The notes below the pieces were generated by a model. The model was given only the letters and a program-made list of their open reading frames with translations, was not told where the DNA came from and did no database searches. A DNA stretch of 64,000 nt, taken from contig RWJK01001375.1 of assembly GCA_004335835.1 (NCBI GenBank), positions 1-64,000 of the forward strand, read 5' to 3'. The position numbers and the translations under genes are program-made. Shown in pieces: positions 34,210 through 46,928 of this stretch (position 1 is the first letter of the stretch; each line of letters begins with the position of its first letter). The DNA is from Scenedesmus sp. ARA3 (Eukaryota > Chlorophyta > Chlorophyceae > Sphaeropleales > Scenedesmaceae).

Positions 34210-37200
34210 GCCTTTGCTAGCTGAGCCTTGAGCCGTGTGTTCTCAGCCTTGAACTCCTGCAGCTGCTGTTGTGACGCCTGCAGCTGCGCAACCTCCTGCG
34301 CCAAGCTGGCAGACACAGACTTCAACCGGGCATTATCAGCCTGCAAAGCATCTACTGCCACAGCAGAACCCAGCCCTGCAGCCGCAGCTGCTGCTGCACC
34401 GCCTGCTGCTGTGCTAGTGCCGCTGGCAGCAGCTGCCTCCTCAGCTTGCTGCAGCTGCTGCTGCAGCGCCTGTTTCGAGTCCAGCAGAGCTGCCAGCTGC
34501 TCCTGCATGCGCTGTTCCTGTTGTACTGCTGCCTCCAGCTGCCCTTGTACTGCCTGCAGCTCCTGTGTGCGGGCAGCTGCAGTTGCCTCTGCAGACGACA
34601 TGGCTGTAGCAGCAGCCTCCAGCTGCTGCTGCATCTGCTGAACAGCCGCTGCATCCCGTGCGGCCTGCTGCTGCGCGTCTTGCAGCTGCTGCGCTGCCTG
34701 CTGTGCAGCAGCGGCTGCTGCCTGCTGCATGGATGCCAGTTCACCCCTGAGGGCCTCTAGCTGCTGCTGCTGCTCAGTGTGTGCCTGCAAATGCCCTGCT
34801 GCTGCTGCTGCTGCTGCTTGCTGCTGTACTGTCTCCAGCTCACTGCAAGCTGCTGCAAGCTCCTGCTGCATTGCTGCCTCTGCTGCTTGCTGCGCAGCTG
34901 CCAGCTCTGCACGAGCTGCTGCCAATTGCTGGGCATTTTCATCACCAGCAGAAGCCTGCTGCTCTCGCAGTAGCTGCAGCTCACTGTTTGCAGCGTCCAG
35001 CTGCTGCTGCAGCTGCTGTGCCGCTGCTAGCTCACTACGCAGCTGTTGCAGCTCTGCATTCAGTGCATCGTGCTGCTGCTGCAGCTGCGCAGCCCCAGCC
35101 GCCTGCTCCCTCAGCTGCTGCAGCTCTGCAGCTGCTGCTGCAAGCTCCTGCCGCACTTGCTCCAGCACAGCTGCATGCTCAAAGCCAGCCTGCTGTGCTG
35201 CTGCAGCAGCTGCCGCTGCTGCTTGCTCTTGCAGCGCATTTGAGCTTGCTGTTGCAGCTGCAAGCTCCTGCTGTGCTGTAGCTGCCGCACTGCGAGCCTC
35301 CTCCAGCTCTGTTTTTGAATTCAGCAACTCCTGCTGCAACTGCTCAGCTGCACCAGCCTGCTGCTTTGCAGCTTGCAGGCCAGCAGCCGCAGCAGCCAGC
35401 TGCTGCTGCAGCTGCTCCGTCTCTTCCGCGGACGCCTGCAGCACCTGCAGCTGCTGCTGCAGCTCAGCAACATGCGACTCAGCGTATGCGGCTTGCTGCC
35501 GCAGCTGTGTCTCTGCTCGCTGCACCTGCTGCTGCAGCTGCTGCCTGAGGTCTGCCACCTCAGCATCTGCTGCAGCAGCACGAGACTCAGCAGCTGCCCA
35601 GGCATCTGCAGCAGCTGCTGCATCGGCCTTGTGAGCCTCACCTGCTTGTTCAGCAGCAGCAGATGCAGCAGCTAGCTGAGCCTGCAGCTCCTGCAGCTGT
35701 TGCTGCAGCTGCTGCAGCCCCTTAGCTTGCTGCTGACACTCTCTCGCCTTACCATTAAGGTGCTGCTGCAGCTCATTCAGTGCAGCCGCCGCTGCTGCTG
35801 CCTCTGCTGCTGCTGCCACCTCTGCTGGCTGGCTGCTGCGCAGGCCTTCAAGCTCTGCTTGTGTTGCCAGCAGCTGCTGTTGAAGCTTCTCAGCAGCAGC
35901 TGCCTGGTGCTGCGCTGCTGCCCACTCCAGCTGCTGCCGCTCTGCTGCTGCTGCTGCAGCTCGCAGCTGCTCCACCTCTCCATGCAAGGCCTCATAGCTT
36001 TGCTGCAGCTGCGCTGCTGCTGCTGCCTTGACTTGTGCAGCCTCCAACTCTCCCTGCACAGCTTGCAGCTCCTTGTGTGCTGCTTGAAGCTGCTCCTGCA
36101 ATGCTGTTAGCTGCGACTGCAGCTCCCCTGCTTGTGCGGCGCTCTCCTGCACATCCTGCAGCTGCTGCTGCATTGTATTGAGTGCTGCTTGCAGCTGTGC
36201 TGCCTGCTGTACTGCTGTGCCAACATGCTGCAGCTGATCTGTGAGCTGCTGTAGGGCCTCTTCCTGCTGCTGGTTGTGCTTCTGCTGCTGCACTAGCTGC
36301 TCGCAGCTCTCTGCTAGCTGCTGCAGCAGCTGCTGCTGCTCTGCCTCAAGCTGCTGCTGCAAACTTTGCTGCTGCTTTTCAGCTTCAGCCGCAGCAGCCA
36401 TAGCTTGCTGCACCTGCCCGTGAGCCTGTGAAAGCTGCTGCTCTGCTTTGGCCTGCTCTTCTTGCAGCTGCTGCTTGCATTGCTCAAGCTGCTGCTGCAG
36501 CTGAGTCACCAGCTCCCCATGTGCCGCATCGGCAGCAGTAGCAGCAGCAGCCGCTGCTGCCTTGGCAGCGGCAACGTCAGCAGCCGCTGCTGCCAGCTGC
36601 TCCTGCCATGCCTGCTGCTGCTGCTCTAGCTGCGCTTCTGCTGCTGCCTGCTTTGCAGCTGCATCTGCTAGCGCAGCTTGCAGCTGCTGCTGCTCTGCAT
36701 CAACAGCTGATAGCCTCTCAGCTGCGGCTGCCTCTGCTGCCGCTAGCTGCCTGTTGGATTGTTGCAGGTCTGCTATCTCAGCTTGAAGCTTGCTGTTTTC
36801 TTTGCGAGCAACTGCCAGCCAACCATCCTGCTGCGATTGAACAGCAGACAGCTTGTCTGTGACCTCCTGCAGCTGCTGCTGGGCTAGCTCAGCAGCCTGC
36901 TGAGCCTCTGCTGCTGCTGCTGCAGCATCAGCTTGCTCGTCGCTGGCAACAGCAGAGCTACCCGCTGCAGCAGCAGCTGCTGCTGAGGCAGTGGCGGCAG
37001 CTGCCTCAGCTGCTGCCGTGCGCTCCTGCTGCTGCTCCAGCTGCTGCTGCAGCTCAGTGTTACGTGACTGCAGCTGCTGCAGCAGCACGGCATGCTCCTG
37101 CTGCTGTTGCTGCAGCTGCTGTGCCTGCTCTGTGGCTTGCGCTGCTGCAGCAGCTTGCACCTCAGACAGCTGCTGCTGCAGCTCTGACAATTGCTGTGCT

Positions 37201-40200
37201 GCTGCTTCCGCATCTGCCTCAGCAGCTGCAAGCTGCTCCTGCAGCTGCTGCAGCTGCTCAGCTTGGCTGTCCAACGTCTGCTGCTGCTCTTGCAGCTGCT
37301 GTGTCGCTGCCAGTGCTGCTGCCTGTGCATCTGCAAGCTGCTGCTGAAGCTGCAGCAGCTGCTCCTGGTCCTGCTGTGCAGTAGAGTCAGCAGCAGCTGC
37401 AGCTGCCTCTTCTTGCCTGGTTTGCTGCTGCTGCTGCTGCATTGCTGCTAGCTGATCCCGCAGGGCATCTCCCTGCTGCTGTGCTGCTGCCAGTTGCTGC
37501 TGCAGCTGCTCCGTTGCTTCCCCAGCACCTGTGGTTGCTGCTGCTGCTGCTGCTGCTGAACCTTCTTTGGCTGCTGCAAGCTCAGCGGCCTGTCCCTCCT
37601 TGTCCTGATGTTGCAGCAGCATACATTCAACAGCAGAATGGCGTCAGCTGCTTCAGTGGTGACGCGGTGATGCGCGCCAGGCGCGCCTACCTGTGTATGC
37701 AGCCCACACAGCAACTCCACAAGGACATGCTGCTGAACTGCACACATTTCCTGTCTGCTGTGGGGTCAGCCCAAGAACACCAGTCACTAGTACTCAACAC
37801 TTACAACGCTTCTGACACCTGCTTGACCCTGAGCCGGTGCAGCTGCCACACAAGGACCCCCCGCTAAAGCTCAAACACAAACACACAGCCTCAACCCTAC
37901 AAACACATCTCAATTCCTGCGTGCAGCGCAGCGCACCTGATTGGCTTTGCTCAGCTCCCCTCTCAGCCGCTGCACCTCCTTTGCCAGCACCAGCTGATCA
38001 CCCCTGGCCTTTGCAGCAGCTGCTGCTGCAGCAGCCTTTTCACTGGCCAGTGCCGCAGCTGCCTGCTCTGCTGCTGCTGCTGCCTCTGTGGCTTGCTGCT
38101 GCAGGGCTGCTGCCAGGCGTGCTGCCTCGACCTCTGCTGACTGAGTAGCAGCAGCAGCAGATGACAGCTGTGCGTCCAGCTGAGCGATGCGAATAAGGGA
38201 CAGCAGGCAGCAATGGCACAGCATGCGTAACAGATCAGTCGAAAGAGTTTCACGAACAAATACAACAACATAATGCAGCTGAGTCACGCGCATAATGCAG
38301 CTGAGTCACTGGCAAAACAGGGACTTGCACGGAGGAGAGGTGCAGCACACAAGACCCGCTGAAACAACATTGACTGTGTCCTGTGCCACCATCTACAGGC
38401 AACTGCTGTAATGCAGTTGATACAGATGCTGTATGGCCTGCACACACCTGCTGCACCTTCTCCTGCAGCTCTGTCACCGCAGCTGCTGTGCCGGCAGACC
38501 CATCCTCTGGCACCGCCTCAACCTGCTGCTGCTGCTGCTGCTGCTGCTGCCGCGCCCGCTCCAGCTCTAACTCCTGCTGCTGCACCCTCTCCTGCAGCTG
38601 CTGCAGCTGCTGCCGCAACCCCGCAGCCTCCTCACCCCCACTGCCACCCCCACTGCCTCTCCCACCCTCCTCTTCCTCACTCCCGCTCTCCTTTTCTGAC
38701 CCCGGCGGGGCCAGACCCGCTGCCTGCAGCTTCGCCTGCAGCTCAGAGGCCCTGTTGCATGCTGCTGCGCGGGAGCGCTCGGCCTCTGCTAGCTGCTGCT
38801 CTAGGTCAAGGTACTCGCGCTCGCCCGCTGCTGTGGACTCTGCTAGGGCGCGCTTGAGCCGCGCCACCTCAGCTCGCTCCTGCATGATTATAGCAGTGAA
38901 TACTGGTTTAGCCAGGGATATAAATGGATGTTTGGGACAATTGATACTGTTGCAAATTGAGCCGTGGAATAAAAGATTTTGGTTAAACCGGCGTCATGCC
39001 CTGCACCTCCATGTGGAGGGGGGGGGAGGGACTACAACACTGTGACTGATGCACAGCCACATGCACAGAGCAGCATGCGCAGTGCAGCATGCAACAGCTG
39101 AAAGAACCACAGTGCCACACTCACCGCAGCCAGCTGGGTCTCCATGGGCCATTGGGAATGCACAGCTACAACTGCTTGCACGGCAGCATGCAGTGCACGG
39201 CAGCTGTACTACCAAGTCACAAACAATCACAAAACAGCGCAGCAGCAGAAGCAGTAACACTCTCACCGCAGCCAGCTGTGCTTCCATGGCCCCGCCAGGC
39301 TTGCCCTCCAGCTCCTCACGTGCCGCCACCAGCGCCTCGCTCAGCGCGGCGTTGGCAGACTGCAGCGCAGACACCTGCACAGCAGAGGAGACATGTCGGT
39401 TTGCGGTGTCAGACTTGTGAATGATACTGCCACGTAATTTCACACGCCGCCACCAGCGCCTCGCTTAGCGCGGCGTTGGCAGACTGCAGCGCGGACACCT
39501 GCGCAGCAACCAACAAACACATGCCATTTGCAGTTTCAGGCTTCTAATACCACAATGCCACAGCAGCCGCCATGCATCGCCACCAGCGCCTCACTCAGGG
39601 CAGCGTTGGCAGACTGCAGCACAGACACCTGCGCAGCAGAGGAGACATGTTAATTTTGCAGTGTCAGACATGTGAGCGCTCAGGGCAGCACTGGCGGACT
39701 GCAGCGCAGACACCTGTGCAGCATACACCAAATGCACGCATTGTTGTGCAGTGTTACTGGTACGATTGGGGTTGGAGCATGATGACAGAGCAATGTCGTA
39801 GACGACAGCCACAAAGCAGGAGAACCCATGCAGTGAATACTGGGTGGGTGATGGTGCTGACCGGGTGGTGCGCCTTGCACCAGGTGCACTGAGTGTCAGT
39901 GGCGCACCTGCCTCGGCCAGGCGCAGTAGGTGCACTTAATTGCCCACAACACCCGCTGCAACACATCCAAGCACCATTCGAACCCACAAACACGCTCCAC
40001 ACCCAACCCAAACTCAAATTCAAAAAAATTGAAACAGCTGATGATTTGTTTGGAAACTTGCAACAGCCCTGAGCGCTCACTCACCTCTGACACTGCTGCA
40101 CCCAAGTCCTCTGCAGCTTGCCGCACCCGCCGCGACAGCACATCCACCAGCCTCCGCACATCACTGCGCTGCTCCAGCTTCAACCCCAGCCTCATGCTGC

Positions 40201-43080
40201 TGCTACCAACCGCCGCTGCCGCTGCTGCACCTGCATTGCTGTAAGCGCCGCCCAAGCTACTGCTGCTGCTGCTAGCCACATCCATTGGCGTCATCGATAG
40301 TGGGCTGACAGATGTGTTGATCGGAGGCAGCCTCGGATTATGATGGGGGCTACTTGGCCCCGCACCAGCCTCGCTGCTGCTGCTGCCAGCAAAACCGCCT
40401 TGCGTGGCATCTAAACCCTGGCCATGACCGTGGTTTAGCAGGCTGCTAGACCCTAGCCCGCTGGAGGCTGAACCGCCGCCGCCGTGGTGGTGCTGCAGCA
40501 GCGATGTGTGATCGTGTGCCTCCCAGTCTCCTGCTTCTGACGATGCCACAGAGGTTGGTGCTGTGCTGCTGCCTGCAACGAGATGGCCGTGAGAGCCTCC
40601 TAAGCTGCTGTGCTGCATCTGCGTATGCGTGGGTGTTGCTCCTGGGAATGGTGATGTGAGCGGGCTGCTGGCAGGCTGCTGCTGTGCACCGGATGCCTGC
40701 GCACGCCTGCAGCTCGCACAGAGTGCAAGAACGCAAGGACACAACAGCAGGATATGCTATCAATCACCGCCATCACAGCACAAACCTAGCCAGCCAGAGA
40801 GCAAGTTGAGGTGTGCGTTCACTGGACGGGCTGATCAGGGTATGCCGGATATGACACACCCGATGTTCATATGACTACACCATGTTCCGCCCACCTCTGA
40901 TGCTGTGCGCGCGCAATCGCCTTGTCCAGGACCAGGAAGGCGCGCAGCAGCAGAGGCTACAGGCCCCTCTATTGCAAGACACAAAGAAGTTGCAACACAC
41001 TATGCGGAAGCTGTGTATGTTGTGTGATATGTTGCAAGGCGCACCTCTGCTGCTGTGCGCGTGCAATCGCCTTGTCCAGGTCCAGGAAGGCGCGCAGCAG
41101 CGGCGAGCGCGCCAGCTCAGACCGCGTCAGCAGCGCCCAAAGCCACGACTCCAGCTCACCACGCCGCCTGCAGCACACAAATATTGTTTTAGATTTGAAA
41201 AAGTATGCAGACGCACAGGCACCAGAGAGTGCAGCAGGCCATCACACATGCCAGCAGCGCCCACAGACACTGCGCCAGCTCTTTACACCACCTGCAGCAT
41301 AGTCATCTGTGCACGCGTGTAAGCAACACACGTACTTGCAAACTATGACATTTGCACAGATGCAGACTAGCGTACACACCCACATAGGCACAGACATACA
41401 TTCTGCAGACCGCGTCGCTAGACTGCTTGCAAGTACCAATATGCAATCCCTCTGCCAACATATGCGGGCACATGCACGTTAAGAAAATCACCTGTCGAGC
41501 ATCTCCTTCTGCTGTGCATGGCCGCCTAGTGCTGCTAGTGTGTGCTTTGGCGGCGGCGCCAGGCTGCGGTCCTTGAACAGGTCTGGGTAGGCCGTCTTGA
41601 GCTGCACACAGGCAGTACAATAGTGGTACAGAGGCAGTACAGCAGCATTAGTGGCAGTACATCAGAACAACACGCTGCCAGTGTGTGCTTCTGCGGGGGC
41701 GCCAGGCTGCGGTCCTTGAAGAGGTCTGGGTAGGCCGTCTTCAGCTGTACACACAGGCAGTACAACAGTGGTACAGAGGCAGTACAATAGCATTAGTGGC
41801 AGTACATCAGAACAACATGCTGCCAGTGTGTGCTTTGGTGGGAGTGCGAGGCTGTGGTTCTGGAAGAGGTCTGGGTAGGCCGTCTTCAGCTGCACACACA
41901 GGCAGTACATGCAGTACACAAGCAATAAATTGGCAGTGCAACTGCCATGTATGCAGTACAGAGCCGCAGCAATGCGGCGATGATGCCTTGCAGGTGCCTG
42001 GCTGCTGCCTGGCAGCGTCATACTGCTGGGCTGAAGCAGGCACATGCAGTCTGCATACACGCGTGTTGCTGGCCTATGTACGGGCAAAGGTTGTTGTCGT
42101 CGTTATCAGGGCCGGCGCTGTAGCAGTACAATCTGACGCTGTAGCGGTACAGCACAACTGCCCAGCTGCTACTCATGCTGGCACTGGTGCAGACTGCTCC
42201 ACAACCGCAACATATGCTGCTGCTGCTGCTGCTGCTGCTGGCACCGGCACTACTGAAGGGGCAGCTGCTGCTGCTGCCTGCTCAATCCCTGCAGCCCATG
42301 CTGCTGCTGCTGCCGCCGCTCTGCTGCTGCTGCTGCTGCCGCGCACCTCACTGTGCAGCTGCCTGAACTGCGAGTAGCGCCGCAGCACGAAGAAGGGCGG
42401 CTTGCTGGACAGGTCTGGGCTGTCTGCTGACTGCAGCAGCACGTTGACTCGGTACAGCTGCAGCAGCAGCAGCAGCGGCGGCGGCAGCAGCAGGCAACAC
42501 AAAACACAGCGCAAAGGACACCTACAGTCAGGCTACACGCTCTTTGAACTCGTTGAATGTGCAAAGACAGTGGTGTTTGACATGCTAATGCCCGCACAAC
42601 TTGAATCAACTGCTGTTGTGTGGTGTACATGCAGTGTGATGTTGACTGTCCTGCAAAGTGGTATGCATGTGTACAGAAGCACTGCCCAGTGTCCAGCTGT
42701 CTTGCATGCAGGTGCATCAGCCTGCAGAGCTGCCCATGCTTGGCAGCATGCAGTAAGCAACACCCTGCAGTAAAACCCAGTGAGCAAAACCATGCTGCTC
42801 TTCACACGCTAGGCATGCAGATCAGGGTTCCAGGCACTTTGCAACGGCAGCTAGCAACTACCAGCAGTTGCGCAGTACTGTATGCTGCTGCTTTCGACGG
42901 AATGGAGGCTCTGGGGGGACGCTGTTGCCTTGGAAGGCTACAACGTGACAAGATTATTCCAAAACATGAATGTCTGGGATGGAATCAGCTGCTGCTCACC
43001 GCAACTGACTCGCCCTCTGTGTCCTTGCCCAAAATCCACAGGGGCACGTTGACAGTGTAGCGCCATCCATGCCCAGCCAT
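32979..43080 (-). CDS. Giant PX-domain/coiled-coil protein (EREX-like Rab5 effector candidate)
   Basis: Exons 43080-43000, 42457-42347, 41601-41492, 41167-41045, 40706-40085, 39374-39267, 38879-38448, 38179-37937 and 37604-32979 give about 2151 residues. Residues 1-150 are a PX domain: WRYTVNVPLWILG, RVNVLLQSAD, FVLRRYSQFRQLH with the phosphoinositide-binding Arg-Arg-Tyr, LKTAYPDL, the Pro loop LAPPPKHTL, then RRGELESWLWALL. This order matches plant EREX/EREL proteins, PI3P-binding Rab5 effectors of about 700 residues. A Ser/Gly-rich linker and then about 1,700 residues of Gln/Ala-rich coiled coil follow, 1,542 codons in one exon. The C-terminus has LGGFGQRMTEG and poly-Gln. Inference: a long endosomal tether. 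Exons 3, 4 and 6 have tandem decoy copies. Confidence 0.88.
39119..39713 (-). repeat. Tandem copies of PX-gene exon 6
   Basis: The intact exon is 39374-39267. Acceptor-bearing copies of its start (VSALQSANAALSEALVA) begin at 39498, 39628 and 39713, each after a CAG and each truncated. A copy of its 3' end with a donor lies at about 39149-39119. Spacing between starts is 85 to 130 bases. Confidence 0.92.
40891..40951 (-). repeat. Copy of the end of PX-gene exon 4 with donor
   Basis: 61 bases match 41041-41101 with about 4 differences, covering the end of exon 4 (LDKAIARA) and its GT donor. The copy lies 150 bases into the next intron. Confidence 0.92.
41674..41889 (-). repeat. Two extra tandem copies of PX-gene exon 3
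   Basis: Copies start at 41889 and 41744, spaced about 144 bases like the intact exon at 41601. Both keep the acceptor and LKTAYPDLF plus KHTLAA. They then run into intron-like sequence (CCSDVL) without the donor or the GGHAQQKEMLDR end. Confidence 0.93.
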
Positions 43081-43686
43081 GTCAGCTATCTGCTGTTATT
43101 GCTATTTCAAAGCTTCCATAAACATTTAAACACTCCAAAGCTTCTATGAGGAGCTGTACAGCGCGGTGCACGTCTGAACACACGACGTCGACGAGTACTC
43201 CAACCGATCTGATAACCAACAGGAGCTCAAAGTATGTTACTGTTGGTGTTGCAGCATGTAAGGCCAAACGAGCAGCCTACAGCGAGTAGTGTAGTGTGTG
43301 AGCATCCATAAGTGGATCTGCTGGTGCTGACTTCTGCATGTATCCTCGGTTGGCCAATGAAAGCATGCCTCTGCTGAACCACCTCGCTTTTCAGACGAGT
43401 TCACCAAAAAGGTGTCACACCAGCAACCCTAATGACGGTCTGTTGAAGTGCGCGGCACGGTGGTGCATGAATTGTGCAGCCAAAGCTATCAGGTCAAGTT
43501 TTATGCTTTACTTGCGCTGACCTGTGGCAGCAGCAGCAACTACATCAAAGCAGTTACTGCTGACGCAGCCCATGCACCACGATTCTTGGCCCTGCTGTAC
43601 TGTCCAAGGACTTCTACAACTTCGAAAGACGTGAAACTTGGAGCATAGCGTGCTGGTTACTGCTTGTACACCTGCTGCCATCAGGC
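43081..43686. promoter_or_regulatory. Divergent promoter between PX and CD36-family genes
   Basis: 606 bases between opposite start codons, without a supported exon; likely shared regulatory region. Confidence 0.5.
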
Positions 43687-46450
43687 ATGGCAGGGGCTAG
43701 CAGCGGCAGCAGCAGCAGGAACGCTGGACTGATTCGAGGCTGTAGTGCTGCCGCACTGGCCTGCCTGTCTATTGGAGTGCTGGTGATTGCAGCTGGGCTG
43801 ATACTGCCTTCTCAAATCGACCGCAAGCTACAAGCCGGGGTGGGTTCTTCGGCATGTGCCAGCGCATGTGATTGGTTGCTGCGAAGGCATGTGATCACAT
43901 CCTCATGAGGAGTGTGAACAGTAACAGAGGGCATGTCAGTTGTGGCAGGGGCAGAGCTGGTCATACATGGATTCGCACTTATAGCGTGAGGAAGCAGCCG
44001 GTCATTGCTTCACTAGAAACAACCGGTCTCCGCAAGCCCTACCGCACAAGCTGGAGCACTTGTTGTGGGAGGATTTGTGCAGTAGGGCGCACGTCTGCAA
44101 AGTTAGTGTGCATGTCGTCTGATTACTTGGAAAATTGCAGCAGAACAACTTGTATATGGATTGCAAAAGCTGTGATTAAAACTCAGGTCACTTTGTAGCT
44201 CCACGGTGTCGCTGCAGGTGCTGGAAGCCATCTTGTGGACCCCTCAGTCACCACCAGCAACAGATGGTCAGTACATCTGTGTGGTGCAACTGCAGCTCAT
44301 GGCTCAGTTGCCGACGCAACTCAGCTGCAGCTGTAGCACCAGCAGTCATTGCAGCAAACTACGTGCACTGCCCAGAACATGACCGACTGCAGCAGCTTTG
44401 CCCACAAGCAAAGCCATCCATCCACATAGCCTCAATTGCACAGCCGTTCTTCAATTGTTGGGCGTTGTTCTTCAGCAACCTGATTTTGCACTTCTTCCAT
44501 CCTTTTCATGCGTACCTCTGGTGTTGCTTTCCTGCAGCCCGCTACCGTAATAACACAGCACCTGGCGCGCCTCCCGCCTACTTCCGAGTGTGGCTGTTCA
44601 ACATCACTAACCTGCACGATGTGCGGCAGGGAGCAAAGCCGATCCTGGTGCGTGCAGCAAGATCTGCAGCAGCAGCAGCGGTGGTATCAGTAGCATCAGC
44701 ATCAGCAGAAAGACTGACAGGGTTGGGTGAGCAGCTGCAGTGCGTAACGTGTGGCCGGCTGACACAGCACTATGTCAGATCATCACTAACAAGCTACAGT
44801 GCCCTAGTGCGGCCTAGAGTGCATGCATCTTACAGTCGGCATGTGGTCAGAATCATTGCCACACTGTTGCTGCTTTTGCTTCACCGCGGTTCATTATGCC
44901 TGCCACATTGCAGGAGCAAGTCGGGCCCTATGTATATCGTGGGTACCATGAGCGGCACCAAGTGATGTGGAGTGCTGACGGCCGCGTGCACTTCAAGGTG
45001 GGCCCGCGCGCTTGCAGGAAACCCCAATGCTGCTTGCAGGAAGTGTGAAGCAGCACGCCACACTTGCAGGAAACTGCGTCAGTAACACATGTCGCAGCTC
45101 AGCAGATCCCGCGATGTCTGGTGGCGCGCAATAGCACCGCATGCGCAGACATATCCACATGCCTTCCCGCCATATGGAGCATCTATCTGTAAAGACTGTC
45201 TAGGTTTGAGCCAGTACAGCGCATCTCTGTCCTGCTGCTGGCTCCTCGGGGACTCATAACGCCCACCATGCCTTTGCAGGACCACACCTACTTCAAGCTC
45301 GACAGCAACCTCACAGCAGCAGACCCCGATGTGCCCATTGCCACCTTCAATCTGCCGCTGCTGGGGGTGCTGGCTGCGCTGCATGGCAATGTGTCGCCGG
45401 GGCTGCTGCCCTTTGTGGACCTACTCATGAAAGTTCTGGCCAGGTGAGCTTGCTGCTATACTTGCAAAGTGTGGTTTTTCTGATGGGGCGCGGGTTGAGG
45501 TTGTGAGCGGCTTGACACGAGTGAGGCATTCGCATACCTGCAGTACAGCTGTGAGGGGCGTGTGTTTGCCATTGTGATCGTACTGTAGATGGTTGAGGAA
45601 TTGCAGATCTGCCGGTGCTGGGGGTTGCTGGCTGCGCTGCATGGCAACGTGTCGCCGCGGCTGCTGCCGTTTGTGGACCTGCTCATGAAAGTTCTGGCCA
45701 GGTGGGGCTGCTGTGAAGTTAGCATGAGGAGGTTGGCTGCTGCTGCTGCTGCTGCTGCTGCGAGTGAGGCGCTGAGCGGCTTGACATGTGTCAGGCTTTC
45801 ACATCTCTGCAGTGCAGTGTTGAAGGGCGCTTGTTTGTGTTTGCCACCATACATGAGTTGAGCTGTGTGTGGCATGGGCAGTTGATGACTTGCTGCGTGA
45901 CGTAATCTGGGTACTAGCCTGGATCTTTCAGGCACATTTGTTGTATGACGTGCAGTGTCATTCGCATCCATTGCGTGACGCGCTCAGGCAGAGTTTTGAA
46001 AGTAGGGTCTGAACTATGGACTGCCGTTGACTCTCCGTTGTGTTGTGTGCTGCTGCAGCTACCGGGAGGAGGGGCTGCATGGCTTGTTTGCTGTCAGGAA
46101 TGCAACTGACCTGCTGTGGGGTTATGAGGTGAGGGCCCAGAACAGGATCGTACAGAAGGTGTTAAGGACTCTGCGGACGTTTCCTTGTACACTTATTTTG
46201 ATGCTGCAGCAACCTTGCACCTCACTGGCAGCAACCGTGCGCATAGCATCTTGCATGCACATAGTGTGGGGTAACCTGTTGCTGGTCACATGTGAGTGGT
46301 GTGGCTGCCTTGTGTTGCTGCTGCAGTCGTGCTCAAGCTCAACCATGGCCGTTTGGTGCCCGGGATCGCTGGCAAGGGCTGATTGCATTAGCTTTGTGGA
46401 CGCCTTTTTGCTTGTGCTGATGTCTGCCCTTGCTGCTGCCGCTATCGCTC

Positions 46451-46481
<31 letters not shown>

Positions 46482-46880
46482 TCAGGATAAGCTGCTGCAG
46501 CTACTAGAGAAGCTGGTGCCGGCAGGGACACTGCCCAATGGTGCCACAGTGAGTTTGACAGCGGGTTCTTGATGGGCTTAGTGCCAGCACATCATTGCGC
46601 CTGGCACTTGCCATTTGCGGCGCTGGCGAGCTCTGGCATTGCAAACACTATTGAGAGAAGATAGTTACATGTGGCCATCCTGGCACCATCTTAGAAAGTG
46701 TGAGCCACAACAGGTTGAGCACATGGTCTGAGACCAGAAACGGGGAGTGAGCACCATAGAACACGATGCACACCCTTGCACGCCAAACCTCTATTGTATG
46801 CATGGACGGCCTGATGCGCGGCTTGCTATTGATAGATAACCACCTGCATTGCTGCAGTTGCATTCACGCCGTTGTTTGAA

Positions 46881-46928
<48 letters not shown>

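Noticed and set aside
33055..37867. Many long plus-strand open frames rich in Cys, Leu or Ala
   Set aside because: They are mirror frames of the CAG/CTG-biased PX coiled-coil exon on the other strand; no splice sites or conserved sequence.
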